DNA of 5,368 bases from Methylovirgula sp. Its GTDB lineage: Bacteria; Pseudomonadota; Alphaproteobacteria; Rhizobiales; Beijerinckiaceae. A program made the position numbers and the translations under genes. The stretch is taken from contig JANXSV010000198.1 in the NCBI GenBank assembly GCA_025356505.1, positions 1-5,368 on the forward strand, in the 5' to 3' direction. The notes below the pieces were generated by a model, which was not told the DNA's origin, made no database searches, and saw nothing but the letters and a program-made list of their open reading frames with translations. Below, piece by piece: positions 1-5,368 of this stretch. Within the stretch, counting starts at the first letter, position 1; each line of letters starts with the position of its first letter.

Positions 1-1394
1 TCGGAAACCCAGGGCCAGCGCACTGTGCCGTAGAGGTAGTTCTGCATCATCATGTTCACCACCATATAAATCGTGGTGTAGGCGAAAAATTCGTTCGAGT
101 TCGCAACATAAATCTGCATGGAGAACCAGATATACAGCAACGGCGATATCAGGAACGGCAGGCGCGAAATAGGGAAGAACCAATAGGTCATATTCGACAG
201 GTAGGAGATTTTCTGCGGTATGCTGAGACCTTTCTTGAAGGCGGGGTTCTTTAGCAGAAAAATCTGGAACATACCGCGGCACCAGCGCGAGCGCTGGCCA
301 ATAAAGGAGGCAAGCGTATCCGGTTGCAGACCGGAGATCATCGGCTTGTCGACATAGAGCGAATTCCAGCCGCGCGAATGCAGGTCCAGCGCCGTTTCAC
401 AATCCTCGGTGATGGAAATACCGGAGAAGCCGCCCACCTCGTCCAAGGCCTCGCGCCTAAGTACCGCCGCAGAGCCGCAAAAAAACGCCGCGTTCCATTT
501 GTCCAAGCCCTTTTGAATGATGCCGTAAAACATTTCGTTTTCAGACGGCATGACTTTGAAGGTTTGCAGGTTTTTTTCCAGCGGGTCCGGATTGGCAAAA
601 AAGTGCGGCGACTGGACCAGAAACAGGCGTGGGTCGGTGGAGAAATAGCCCACTGTCTCCTGCAAAAATTCCTTCACAGGCACATGGTCAGCGTCAAAAA
701 CCACGATCAACTGCCCTGTCGTGGTTTGAATGGCGCTATTCATATTGCCGGCCTTGGCATGCTCATTCTTGGCGCGGGTGTGATAATGACACCCCAGATC
801 AATGCAAAGCGCCTGCAAGTCGGCGCGGCGATCCTTTGCAGCCTGCGCCTTAACCGGGTCCTTCTGCTGGCATTTTTGATCCGTGCCGCCATCGTCGCAC
901 AAATGAACATTAAGTTTGTGGGCCGGATAGATCATCTGTTTGGCCGCCGCCAAGGTCAGCGCCAACATCTCGGTCTCTTCGTTGTAGCTCGGCACCAGAA
1001 CGTCGATGGTGGGCATATCGTCTTCGTCGAGCTGAACGGCGCGCGGGCGGGTCACCGGATCGGAGACTACGAACAACGAGATCGCCAACATTATGGCGCT
1101 GTAGACTTCCGCGAGCCAGAGCAAGACACCGGGAATGAAATTGAACAAGTCATCGCTGGGCGGGAGTGTACTGGTTGTGCGCCAATAAAAATATCGCAAG
1201 ACGACTGCCGTACCGAGCGCCAGGAAAACATGTCTCCAGTAGCCGCGAAGATCAAAGCTCTTGATCAGGATCATCGATAGGATGACGAACGACCCAACTA
1301 CGAATTGGGCCTGGATGCTGATGGGTTCTACGATCAGCAGTAAAAATACCGCTGCTATCGCTGCCCATACTGATGTTACGATATGCTTCTTCAC
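1..1394 (-). CDS. bcsA: Cellulose synthase catalytic subunit (UDP-forming), GT2 family, 3' end beyond window
   Basis: This inner-membrane enzyme polymerises UDP-glucose into beta-1,4-glucan and extrudes it through its own membrane channel. The 464 visible codons form one uninterrupted frame. Hydrophobic segments lie near residues 6-24, 30-46, 54-70 and 88-111. The cytoplasmic GT2 domain follows with all hallmark motifs: CDDGG (D167), FDADH (D234, D236), FFCGS (304-308), the TED catalytic-base motif (329-331) and QRSRW (367-371, the QxxRW motif). Two further membrane segments follow near 403-425 and 434-456. All motifs sit a constant ~12 residues before their positions in Rhodobacter BcsA as I recall that numbering. 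The remaining membrane helices and the c-di-GMP-binding PilZ domain would lie beyond the left edge. I chose the GTG at 1394 because GGGA lies 6 bases upstream and the N-terminus then begins MKK plus a membrane helix; another in-frame GTG lies four codons upstream and the frame is closed by a TGA further up. The family call is very secure, the start less so. Confidence 0.96.
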   Translation of the reverse strand, partial: MKKHIVTSVWAAIAAVFLLLIVEPISIQAQFVVGSFVILSMILIKSFDLRGYWRHVFLALGTAVVLRYFYWRTTSTLPPSDDLFNFIPGVLLWLAEVYSAIMLAISLFVVSDPVTRPRAVQLDEDDMPTIDVLVPSYNEETEMLALTLAAAKQMIYPAHKLNVHLCDDGGTDQKCQQKDPVKAQAAKDRRADLQALCIDLGCHYHTRAKNEHAKAGNMNSAIQTTTGQLIVVFDADHVPVKEFLQETVGYFSTDPRLFLVQSPHFFANPDPLEKNLQTFKVMPSENEMFYGIIQKGLDKWNAAFFCGSAAVLRREALDEVGGFSGISITEDCETALDLHSRGWNSLYVDKPMISGLQPDTLASFIGQRSRWCRGMFQIFLLKNPAFKKGLSIPQKISYLSNMTYWFFPISRLPFLISPLLYIWFSMQIYVANSNEFFAYTTIYMVVNMMMQNYLYGTVRWPWVS

Positions 1395-1487
1395 GCGAAA
1401 TCCCACAAGGAATTGGAACCTGTTAAGAGATCAGCATCTGCGTGATGCCCTAACGAAATCCTATTGCAGCGCGGAATAAAAACGCAC

Positions 1488-1515
1488 TTAACCAAAAGGA
1501 AGTCGGTATGGTTAA
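1488..1515. promoter_or_regulatory. Inverted TTAACCA...TGGTTAA pair, possible CtrA-type operator
   Basis: Perfect 7-bp arms TTAACCA (1488-1494) and TGGTTAA (1509-1515) are separated by 14 bp, giving a centre-to-centre spacing of 21 bp, about two helical turns. The right arm read on the minus strand is TTAACCAT, which matches the half-site associated with the alphaproteobacterial response regulator CtrA; the left arm is TTAACCAA. The pair lies about 95-120 bp upstream of the bcsA start. The symmetry is seen directly; assignment to CtrA is inference and depends on the host being an alphaproteobacterium. Confidence 0.35.
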
Positions 1516-1585
1516 CAAAGCAAAAATAAACTGCTTTTCAACCACGGTATCCGGTTATTGGAGCGTTTCGCCGCCAATAGATTAA
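1508..1585 (+). CDS. Candidate small ORF, 25 residues, with strong ribosome binding site
   Basis: An ATG at 1508 is preceded by AAGGAAG (1496-1502), with 7 bases between AAGGA and the start, the best Shine-Dalgarno match in this intergenic region. It opens a 25-codon frame ending in TAA at 1583-1585. The peptide begins MVNKAKINCF, has one cysteine, and ends in SPPID; there is no membrane segment or signal peptide. I recognise no family. It is in the same frame as the repeat gene downstream but separated from it by two in-frame stops (1583 and 1637), so it could be a leader peptide or chance. Its start codon overlaps the right arm of the inverted repeat, so protein-coding and operator readings compete. 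Confidence 0.25.
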   Translation: MVNKAKINCFSTTVSGYWSVSPPID

Positions 1586-1597
1586 ATAACTGTTACT
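1582..1597. promoter_or_regulatory. Imperfect TTAA-N7-TTA box
   Basis: TTAA (1582-1585) is followed after exactly seven bases by TTACT (1593-1597), compared with the CtrA consensus TTAA-N7-TTAAC. The second half matches only in its first three bases. It overlaps a tandem pair TGTTAC-TGTTAG (1591-1602). Reported only because it clusters with other elements of the same kind. Confidence 0.15.
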
Positions 1598-1619
1598 GTT
1601 AGAGTTTTTGTAGGTCAGC

Positions 1620-1635
1620 TTAAGGATGGGTTTAC
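1620..1635. promoter_or_regulatory. Near-consensus CtrA-like box TTAA-N7-TTTAC
   Basis: TTAA (1620-1623), seven bases, then TTTAC (1631-1635) differs by one base from the TTAA-N7-TTAAC full site known for CtrA. It lies 76 bp upstream of the proposed ATG of the repeat-protein gene, a plausible promoter position. The match is seen directly; the regulator is inferred. Confidence 0.25.
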
Positions 1636-1662
1636 CTAAAGTTTTGGCATTTTGTTTAGCAT

Positions 1663-1699
1663 CCGCAGGCAAGATATTTTCTGCAATAGCGCCTTGCGG
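1663..1699 (+). promoter_or_regulatory. Possible leader hairpin overlapping the ribosome binding site of the repeat gene
   Basis: CCGCA-GGC (1663-1670) can pair with GCC-T-TGCGG (1691-1699), giving an 8-bp GC-rich stem with one bulged T and a 20-base loop. The right arm covers the only Shine-Dalgarno-like bases (GCGGA, 1696-1700) before the ATG at 1712, so folding could limit translation. No riboswitch class is recognised. It may be coincidental. Confidence 0.25.
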
Positions 1700-1711
1700 A
1701 ACAACTTCGAA

Positions 1712-3172
1712 ATGCCGAATTCCCAAACTATCGTCACCGTTCTGGCCAATGGCACAACTGACCGGAAATCTTACGACGCCAATGGACAGTTGAGCTTCGA
1801 GCAGTTGGATTTCACGGATGGTCGACATGAGCAGAAAAGCTTTCTGATCTCAGGAGCTGCCTACAGCAGCACCGACAGCTTTTTTGATGCTCAGTGGCGC
1901 ATAACGGCGCAGACCCAGTTCAAAGTGGACGGTGCCATTCTCGATGTAATGGCGCGAAGCTACGAAATCGATGGCTCTATCACCACAACCCACACAGACG
2001 GTTCGGGGGCGCGGGTTTCCAAAGAAGTTAAAAAGCCGGATGGAACAGATATACAGACCACATATAACATCACCGGAAAACCTTACGTAACCCAGGAGGT
2101 GTCCCTCGACGCAAGCTGGCGCATCAGCAAGTTGGTTTTGTTCAACAGCAACGGGACACTCTACGGGTCACAGGTTTACACATATGCCGGGAATGGCGAT
2201 GTCGATGTCCTGTATTTTGATGGAACGGGCGCAAAATTCCTCGAACAGATTGACCGCGCGGATGGAACTCATGCGCAGATATCGAAAGCACAAGACGGAT
2301 CGCCCTATGCCAGCCAGCAGAATGAATTTGACAGCGGCTGGAACCTAACGCGGCAGGTGCACTTCACTTTGTCCGGCGCGGTGCTGGAAACTCTCGATTT
2401 TATGAAGGACGCACAGGGCACAGTGATCACGACGGTGACAAACGCAAGCGGCGTGGTCGCGTCCATCGATAAGCTCTTCCTTGACAAGCACCATGAACTT
2501 TCAACCTTCGGAGTTGTGGGCCGGACTTACACGTCGAGCGTTCAGACATTCACTGCCGACTGGCAACTCACCGCACAAAGCTTGTTCGGCACGACAGGCG
2601 CGTTGCTTGAGAGCGACACCTACCAATATTCGCCGAGCGGACAGCTGATTTTCACGCAAGCGGACTTCGCTGACGGGCACCATGTCCAGACCAATCATGA
2701 TATCCTAGATCAGGCTTGCACGCAGTCCGTCATGGTTTTTGATGCCAGCTGGCGGCTGACATCCATGGTTCTGACCAAAGCTGACGGAAGCCTTTACGCG
2801 GATGTCTCGGTCAATCTGCAACAAAACGGCCTTAAAGAACTTTGCTACTACGATGCAGCAGGTCAGTTGTTCCTCGACTCCTTTGAGCAAAAGGACGGGA
2901 GCTATCTGGCCTTTGCCCCGAAAACCGGTGGGCTCGGGCAGGCCTACATGCCGGAGGCCGCCGCGCTCATCACCGGCGCTGGCCTCGCCGCAAATGTGGA
3001 CACGCTCAACAGCTCGGATTCGCATGACAGCGGGTGGACGGCTATTTGCGACCTTTTCCACGGCCCCTGCCAGGGCTTGCCGGATAGACCAAGCGACCAA
3101 GCGGCGCATCAAACCGCGCTGTTCAGTGCTGCCACCTTGGTTGTCCCTGCCAGCAATTCGGGCTGGTTGTAG
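1712..3172 (+). CDS. Protein of unknown function built from 74-residue YD-like repeats
   Basis: This 486-residue protein belongs to no family I can name with confidence. Residues 22-397 or so are tandem units of 74 residues (22-95, 96-169, 170-243, 244-306, 307-380, then a truncated unit from 381), and residues 1-21 look like the tail of one more. Each full unit has glycines at unit positions 4, 27, 53 and 67 (27 is Asp in the fifth), usually DG at 15-16, and an invariant Trp at 41 inside a motif like FDASWRLT. This resembles the YD repeat core (YDxxGRLT) with Trp replacing Gly, suggesting a beta-strand-rich, possibly extracellular carbohydrate-binding protein (inference). No N-terminal signal peptide or membrane segment is visible; the C-terminal ~80 residues are non-repetitive, Ala-rich and contain C446 and C453. 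I chose ATG 1712; the frame also stays open from a TTG at 1652, but that extension is not repeat-like and overlaps a potential leader hairpin. It is divergent from bcsA and convergent with the DUF4202 gene. Confidence 0.85.
   Translation: MPNSQTIVTVLANGTTDRKSYDANGQLSFEQLDFTDGRHEQKSFLISGAAYSSTDSFFDAQWRITAQTQFKVDGAILDVMARSYEIDGSITTTHTDGSGARVSKEVKKPDGTDIQTTYNITGKPYVTQEVSLDASWRISKLVLFNSNGTLYGSQVYTYAGNGDVDVLYFDGTGAKFLEQIDRADGTHAQISKAQDGSPYASQQNEFDSGWNLTRQVHFTLSGAVLETLDFMKDAQGTVITTVTNASGVVASIDKLFLDKHHELSTFGVVGRTYTSSVQTFTADWQLTAQSLFGTTGALLESDTYQYSPSGQLIFTQADFADGHHVQTNHDILDQACTQSVMVFDASWRLTSMVLTKADGSLYADVSVNLQQNGLKELCYYDAAGQLFLDSFEQKDGSYLAFAPKTGGLGQAYMPEAAALITGAGLAANVDTLNSSDSHDSGWTAICDLFHGPCQGLPDRPSDQAAHQTALFSAATLVVPASNSGWL
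1775..2932 (+). repeat. Tandem array of 74-residue (222-bp) coding repeats
   Basis: Unit boundaries in DNA are 1775-1996, 1997-2218, 2219-2440, 2441-2629, 2630-2851, and a partial unit 2852 to about 2932. Units 1, 2, 3 and 5 are exactly 222 bp; unit 4 is 189 bp, short by exactly 33 bp (11 codons) at its end. The units are well conserved in motif positions (G4, G27, W41, G53, G67) but strongly diverged in bases, for example in the codons around W41. This indicates an old duplication held by selection on the protein rather than a recent or slipping DNA repeat. Confidence 0.85.
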
Positions 3173-3203
3173 GGGCTTAAGATGAAGGCGGCCATTGGCC
3201 ACG

Positions 3204-3773
3204 TCACGCAAATAGGGCGCGCTTCACCGCCGTCAAAACATCAGGGTTCAACGCAAGTTTCAATGCCGCGCCTTGCCCGCCTTCCGACATTTTTTTCCAG
3301 GTTTTCCGGATGATGTCGTCCACCTTGTCATCGGGGTGCTTGGCAATGAAGTCGGCGGCGTAGTGCTGTAAAAACACAAGACACGCAACATCTTCCAGCG
3401 TTTGCGCTTCCGTGTCGGTTTTGAACTTTTCTTTGCGGATCAGAGCGCCAGTGCGCGCCTGTTCTTCCGGCGCAAAACCGGCCTGCGCCATCAAAGCTTG
3501 AACCTTTGCCGCGTGTTTGTCTTTTTGATCGCTCCGCCAGCGCAGATAACCGACCTTCCCCTCAGGATGGTCCGAACGCGGCATCAACCAGCGCTCGATA
3601 TGCTGCCCTCTCACTGCAATTTTGAGTTCGAGGCCCGACTCAGACTTGAAACGCTCCAGCATTTCGCTCATACGGCGGCCGTAAAGCCATTCGGCAGGCT
3701 TGCCCTCTATCAGCGCCGGATCGCGCGCGTTGCGGGCATCAATCGCGTCAAGGACGATTTCGAGGGGGCTCAT
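3204..3773 (-). CDS. DUF4202 family protein
   Basis: This 189-residue protein matches the DUF4202 family (PF13875) over its whole length and at the usual size. No biochemical role is established to my knowledge. Family-typical blocks are visible: IDARNARDP (11-19), LYGRRMSEMLERF (30-42), RGQHIERW (55-62), GYLRWRSD (75-82), LIRKEKFKTD (111-120), TLEDVACLVFLQHY (125-138) and RKTWKKMS (156-163). Conserved polar residues such as H58, H87, D128 and H137 in a helical protein recall metal-binding helical folds, but this is only an impression. It is soluble and probably cytoplasmic: there is no signal peptide or membrane helix. The start codon overlaps the epimerase stop as ATGA (3770-3773) and has no strong ribosome binding site of its own, so it is probably translated by coupling. 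Its 3' end faces the repeat gene across only 31 bp. Confidence 0.92.
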   Translation of the reverse strand: MSPLEIVLDAIDARNARDPALIEGKPAEWLYGRRMSEMLERFKSESGLELKIAVRGQHIERWLMPRSDHPEGKVGYLRWRSDQKDKHAAKVQALMAQAGFAPEEQARTGALIRKEKFKTDTEAQTLEDVACLVFLQHYAADFIAKHPDDKVDDIIRKTWKKMSEGGQGAALKLALNPDVLTAVKRALFA

Positions 3774-4675
3774 GGTGCCAGGTCTTTCAGCGCGAAATGA
3801 ATGGAGCCCTGAAGCACCTGTCCTTTGGCGAGCATTTGCAAAGGCGCAAGCGCCCGCACCAGCCCTTCCGTTTGGGCGCCAACCGCGTGTGACTGCGGCT
3901 CGAAGCAGACGAATTCCGCCCCGATCGGTGACCAGACCAAGGGATAGCGCAGGTTCGGACTGGCGCGCAGCTCCAGCGATTTACCAATATCGGGCCAGTC
4001 GATTTGCGCAAAACCATCCCAGTCTAGATAATTTGCCGCGGTTTCTGTATCTTTTCCGCCTTTTTGCAACCGCACCTGCCGCGCAGACGTGAAATTATGA
4101 TCGGCATGGATCGGGCCGGAAGATTTAGGATGAAATCCGGCATCAACGTAAAGTTCCCTGCTCGCATTAAAGTGCAGTCGCGTCTCAGCATTTGCTGGAA
4201 ACCACGGATGGAAGCCCATGCCATAAGGCATTGGTTTTTCGCCCAAATGTATCAGAATAAGATCGAAAGTGACGCCGCCCTGATCAAGAGTGAATGCCAT
4301 TTGCGCCCTGTAAGAATAGGGCCCGATGGAACTGGCAACGTGCTGCAAAACCAGCCGGTTTTCGCTGTGGAAGGTCACCTCCCAATCGTTCTGCCAGCCA
4401 AAGCCGTGAATGTTAAAACCAGCGGGATCGTTCGGCGGCAGGTCAAAAACTTCAACTCCAGTGTCGAGTTTCGCCCCGAACGCCCGATTGCACAGCGGCA
4501 ACATCGGCCAGGATCCGAACCAGCGCGGGCTGTCGCCCGGCGCGCGAGAGGGGGGCGAAAACAGCAACGGCGTTTCACTTCTGCCCGCTTTATGCACCAA
4601 CCGGACGACATGTGCGCCGCGCGTCCAGACTTCCGCCTCGAAGCCATGCGCATTGAGAGTGATAATTTTTGACAT
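3770..4675 (-). CDS. Aldose 1-epimerase family protein (mutarotase-like)
   Basis: This 301-residue protein fits the aldose 1-epimerase / galactose mutarotase family (PF01263), which interconverts alpha and beta anomers of aldoses in the cytoplasm. Visible family features are an N-R pair in LCNRAFG (N63, R64), the first catalytic-type histidine in NIHGFGW (H90), a second in GMGFHPWF (H156), and the likely catalytic glutamate in [10 protein letters not shown] (E259). The length is at the short end for the family and there is no signal peptide. The sequence is more like the generic YihR/YeaD-like groups than classical GalM, so I give no symbol; the substrate is unknown. The ATG at 4675 has only weak GGGCGG upstream; no nearby in-frame alternative looks better. 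It is first in a two-gene unit with the DUF4202 gene, overlapping by 4 bases, and is divergent from the formaldehyde dehydrogenase gene. Confidence 0.93.
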   Translation of the reverse strand: MSKIITLNAHGFEAEVWTRGAHVVRLVHKAGRSETPLLFSPPSRAPGDSPRWFGSWPMLPLCNRAFGAKLDTGVEVFDLPPNDPAGFNIHGFGWQNDWEVTFHSENRLVLQHVASSIGPYSYRAQMAFTLDQGGVTFDLILIHLGEKPMPYGMGFHPWFPANAETRLHFNASRELYVDAGFHPKSSGPIHADHNFTSARQVRLQKGGKDTETAANYLDWDGFAQIDWPDIGKSLELRASPNLRYPLVWSPIGAEFVCFEPQSHAVGAQTEGLVRALAPLQMLAKGQVLQGSIHFALKDLAP

Positions 4676-4763
4676 GAACCGCCCAGTTCGAACATTAGAT
4701 GATGCGCGCTCGCAGTCTGCTGCGCTAGACTGGGCAAATCAATATTTTTTGAGGAACAACCTT
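4676..4763. promoter_or_regulatory. Divergent promoter region with nested inverted repeats
   Basis: This 88-bp region separates the epimerase and formaldehyde dehydrogenase starts. It contains an 8-bp palindrome GTTCGAAC (4686-4693), an inverted repeat CAGTCT (4713-4718) / AGACTG (4727-4732) with an 8-bp spacer, and longer-range arms GCCCAGT (4681-4687) / ACTGGGC (4729-4735). An AT-rich patch (4736-4750) precedes GAGGAAC, the ribosome binding site of the downstream plus-strand gene (AGGA 8 bases from ATG). I could not assign a clear -35/-10 pair. The symmetry suggests a dimeric repressor or activator site, but none is identified. Confidence 0.4.
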
Positions 4764-5368
4764 ATGAAAACTCGTGCCGCCGTCGCTTTTGCCGCCGGGC
4801 AACCTCTGCAAATTGTTGAAGTTGATCTGGAGGGTCCGCGCGCGGGTGAAGTTCTCATTGAGGTCAAAGCCACCGGCATTTGTCACACTGACGCTTACAC
4901 GCTTTCGGGAGCCGACGCGGAAGGCATTTTCCCGAGCATTCTGGGCCATGAAGGCGCAGGCGTGGTGCTTGATGTTGGCGCGGGCGTCACATCAGTAAAG
5001 CGCGGTGACCATGTTATCCCGCTTTACACGCCGGAATGCCGCGAATGTGACTATTGCCTGTCGCGCAAGACCAATCTGTGCCAAAAAATTCGCATCACCC
5101 AAGGTCGCGGCCAGATGCCGGACGGCACCAGCCGGTTCTCGTTTGAAGGCAAAAAGCTCGCTCATTATATGGGTACATCCACCTTCTCCAACCATATCGT
5201 CGTGCCAGAAATCGCCGTGGCGAAAATCCGCCCCGATGCGCCTTTTGACAAGGTTTGCTATATTGGCTGCGGCGTGACCACCGGAGTTGGCGCGGTGATC
5301 TGGACGGCGGGCGTTGAAGTTGGCGCGCGCGTTGTCGTGTTCGGGCTTGGCGGCATCGGCCTCAATGT
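4764..5368 (+). CDS. frmA: S-(hydroxymethyl)glutathione dehydrogenase / class III alcohol dehydrogenase, 3' end beyond window
   Basis: This NAD-dependent cytoplasmic enzyme oxidises S-hydroxymethylglutathione, formed from formaldehyde and glutathione, to S-formylglutathione; it can also reduce S-nitrosoglutathione. The 201 visible codons are about 55% of the usual ~370. The zinc alcohol dehydrogenase signature is GHEGAGVV (61-68), with catalytic zinc ligands C40, H62 and C169 and conserved E63. The structural zinc ligands C92, C95, C98 and C106 are all present. The nucleotide-binding loop GLGGIG is at 194-199, just before the window ends. Motifs such as [22 protein letters not shown] and MPDGTSRFS are characteristic of class III rather than other alcohol dehydrogenases. 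The ATG at 4764 has a strong ribosome binding site (GAGGAAC). The symbol adhC is also used for this gene. An S-formylglutathione hydrolase gene often follows; that position is outside the window. Confidence 0.97.
   Translation, partial: MKTRAAVAFAAGQPLQIVEVDLEGPRAGEVLIEVKATGICHTDAYTLSGADAEGIFPSILGHEGAGVVLDVGAGVTSVKRGDHVIPLYTPECRECDYCLSRKTNLCQKIRITQGRGQMPDGTSRFSFEGKKLAHYMGTSTFSNHIVVPEIAVAKIRPDAPFDKVCYIGCGVTTGVGAVIWTAGVEVGARVVVFGLGGIGLN

Larger units (their letters stand above)
1395..1711. promoter_or_regulatory. AT-rich divergent intergenic region between bcsA and the repeat-protein gene
   Basis: This 317-bp stretch lies between the divergent starts of the cellulose synthase gene and the 74-residue-repeat gene, so it should hold promoters for both. 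It is clearly more AT-rich than the flanking genes. It holds an inverted TTAACCA/TGGTTAA pair, two TTAA-N7-TTA-like boxes, a 25-codon small ORF and a possible hairpin near the 3' edge, each listed separately. I found no convincing sigma-70 -35/-10 pair on either strand and no tRNA or other RNA gene. Confidence 0.6.

Noticed and set aside
324..1280. 318-codon open frame on the plus strand opposite the cellulose synthase gene
   Set aside because: The opposite strand encodes BcsA with every catalytic motif. The plus-strand product is Arg/Gln/His-rich, has no recognisable domain, and is explained as an antisense shadow.
1538..1828. 96-codon minus-strand open frame in the intergenic region and the start of the repeat gene
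   Set aside because: It overlaps the repeat-coding region and the AT-rich leader, shows no domain, and would clash with both divergent promoters.
1775..2932. RTX (GGxGxDxxx) calcium-binding nonapeptide repeats
   Set aside because: The DG-containing repeats do not show the nonapeptide pattern; the period is 74 residues with 11-14-residue sub-repeats.
3150..3166. Stem CCAGC (3150-3154) / GCTGG (3162-3166) at the end of the repeat gene as a terminator
   Set aside because: Only 5 bp, located inside the coding sequence, and without a T-run on either strand.
3192..3202. GGCC-ATT-GGCC symmetry between the convergent genes
   Set aside because: A 4-bp stem is too short and has no T-run; such symmetry is expected by chance in GC-rich DNA.
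2705..3211. 168-codon minus-strand open frame opposite the end of the repeat gene
   Set aside because: The plus strand keeps the 74-residue periodicity through this region, so it is the coding strand; the minus product resembles nothing.
4064..4672. 202-codon plus-strand open frame opposite the epimerase gene
   Set aside because: The minus strand carries a complete aldose 1-epimerase; the plus-strand product is basic and lacks family features.
4676..4693. LexA-type SOS box suggested by GAAC/GTTC words near the epimerase start
   Set aside because: The alphaproteobacterial box needs GTTC-N7-GTTC (or GAAC-N7-GAAC); the spacings here are GAAC-N6-GTTC and GAAC-N10-GAAC.

Overview
The window looks like chromosomal DNA of a Gram-negative bacterium, most likely an alphaproteobacterium. 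The clues are a BcsA that aligns closely, motif for motif, with the Rhodobacter-type cellulose synthase, a glutathione-dependent formaldehyde dehydrogenase of the proteobacterial type, a DUF4202 protein, mid-to-high GC coding sequence, and TTAACCAT / TTAA-N7-TTA elements like CtrA boxes in one promoter region. The class assignment is inference; no rRNA, tRNA or other definitive marker is present.

Layout from left to right. Positions 1-1394 (minus strand) hold the N-terminal 464 codons of a cellulose synthase catalytic subunit, which runs off the left edge. Positions 1395-1711 are an AT-rich divergent intergenic region with CtrA-like boxes, a candidate 25-residue small ORF with a good ribosome binding site, and a possible hairpin just before the next start codon. 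Positions 1712-3172 (plus) encode a 486-residue protein of unrecognised family, built from an almost perfectly periodic array of 74-residue repeats. Its 3' end converges on a two-gene minus-strand unit: an aldose 1-epimerase family protein (3770-4675), followed with a 4-base ATGA overlap by a DUF4202 protein (3204-3773). An 88-bp divergent region with nested inverted repeats separates the epimerase from a plus-strand S-(hydroxymethyl)glutathione dehydrogenase (4764 onward), which is cut by the right edge.

Functionally there are three modules. One is cellulose (exopolysaccharide) synthesis, with the repeat protein as divergent neighbour and possible co-regulated partner. The second is sugar anomer interconversion coupled to a protein of unknown function. 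The third is formaldehyde detoxification. No mobile element, CRISPR array or RNA gene was seen. The least explained object is the repeat protein: its unit carries a motif resembling the YD/RHS repeat core, with tryptophan where the YD repeat normally has glycine, and one unit lacks exactly one 11-residue sub-repeat.
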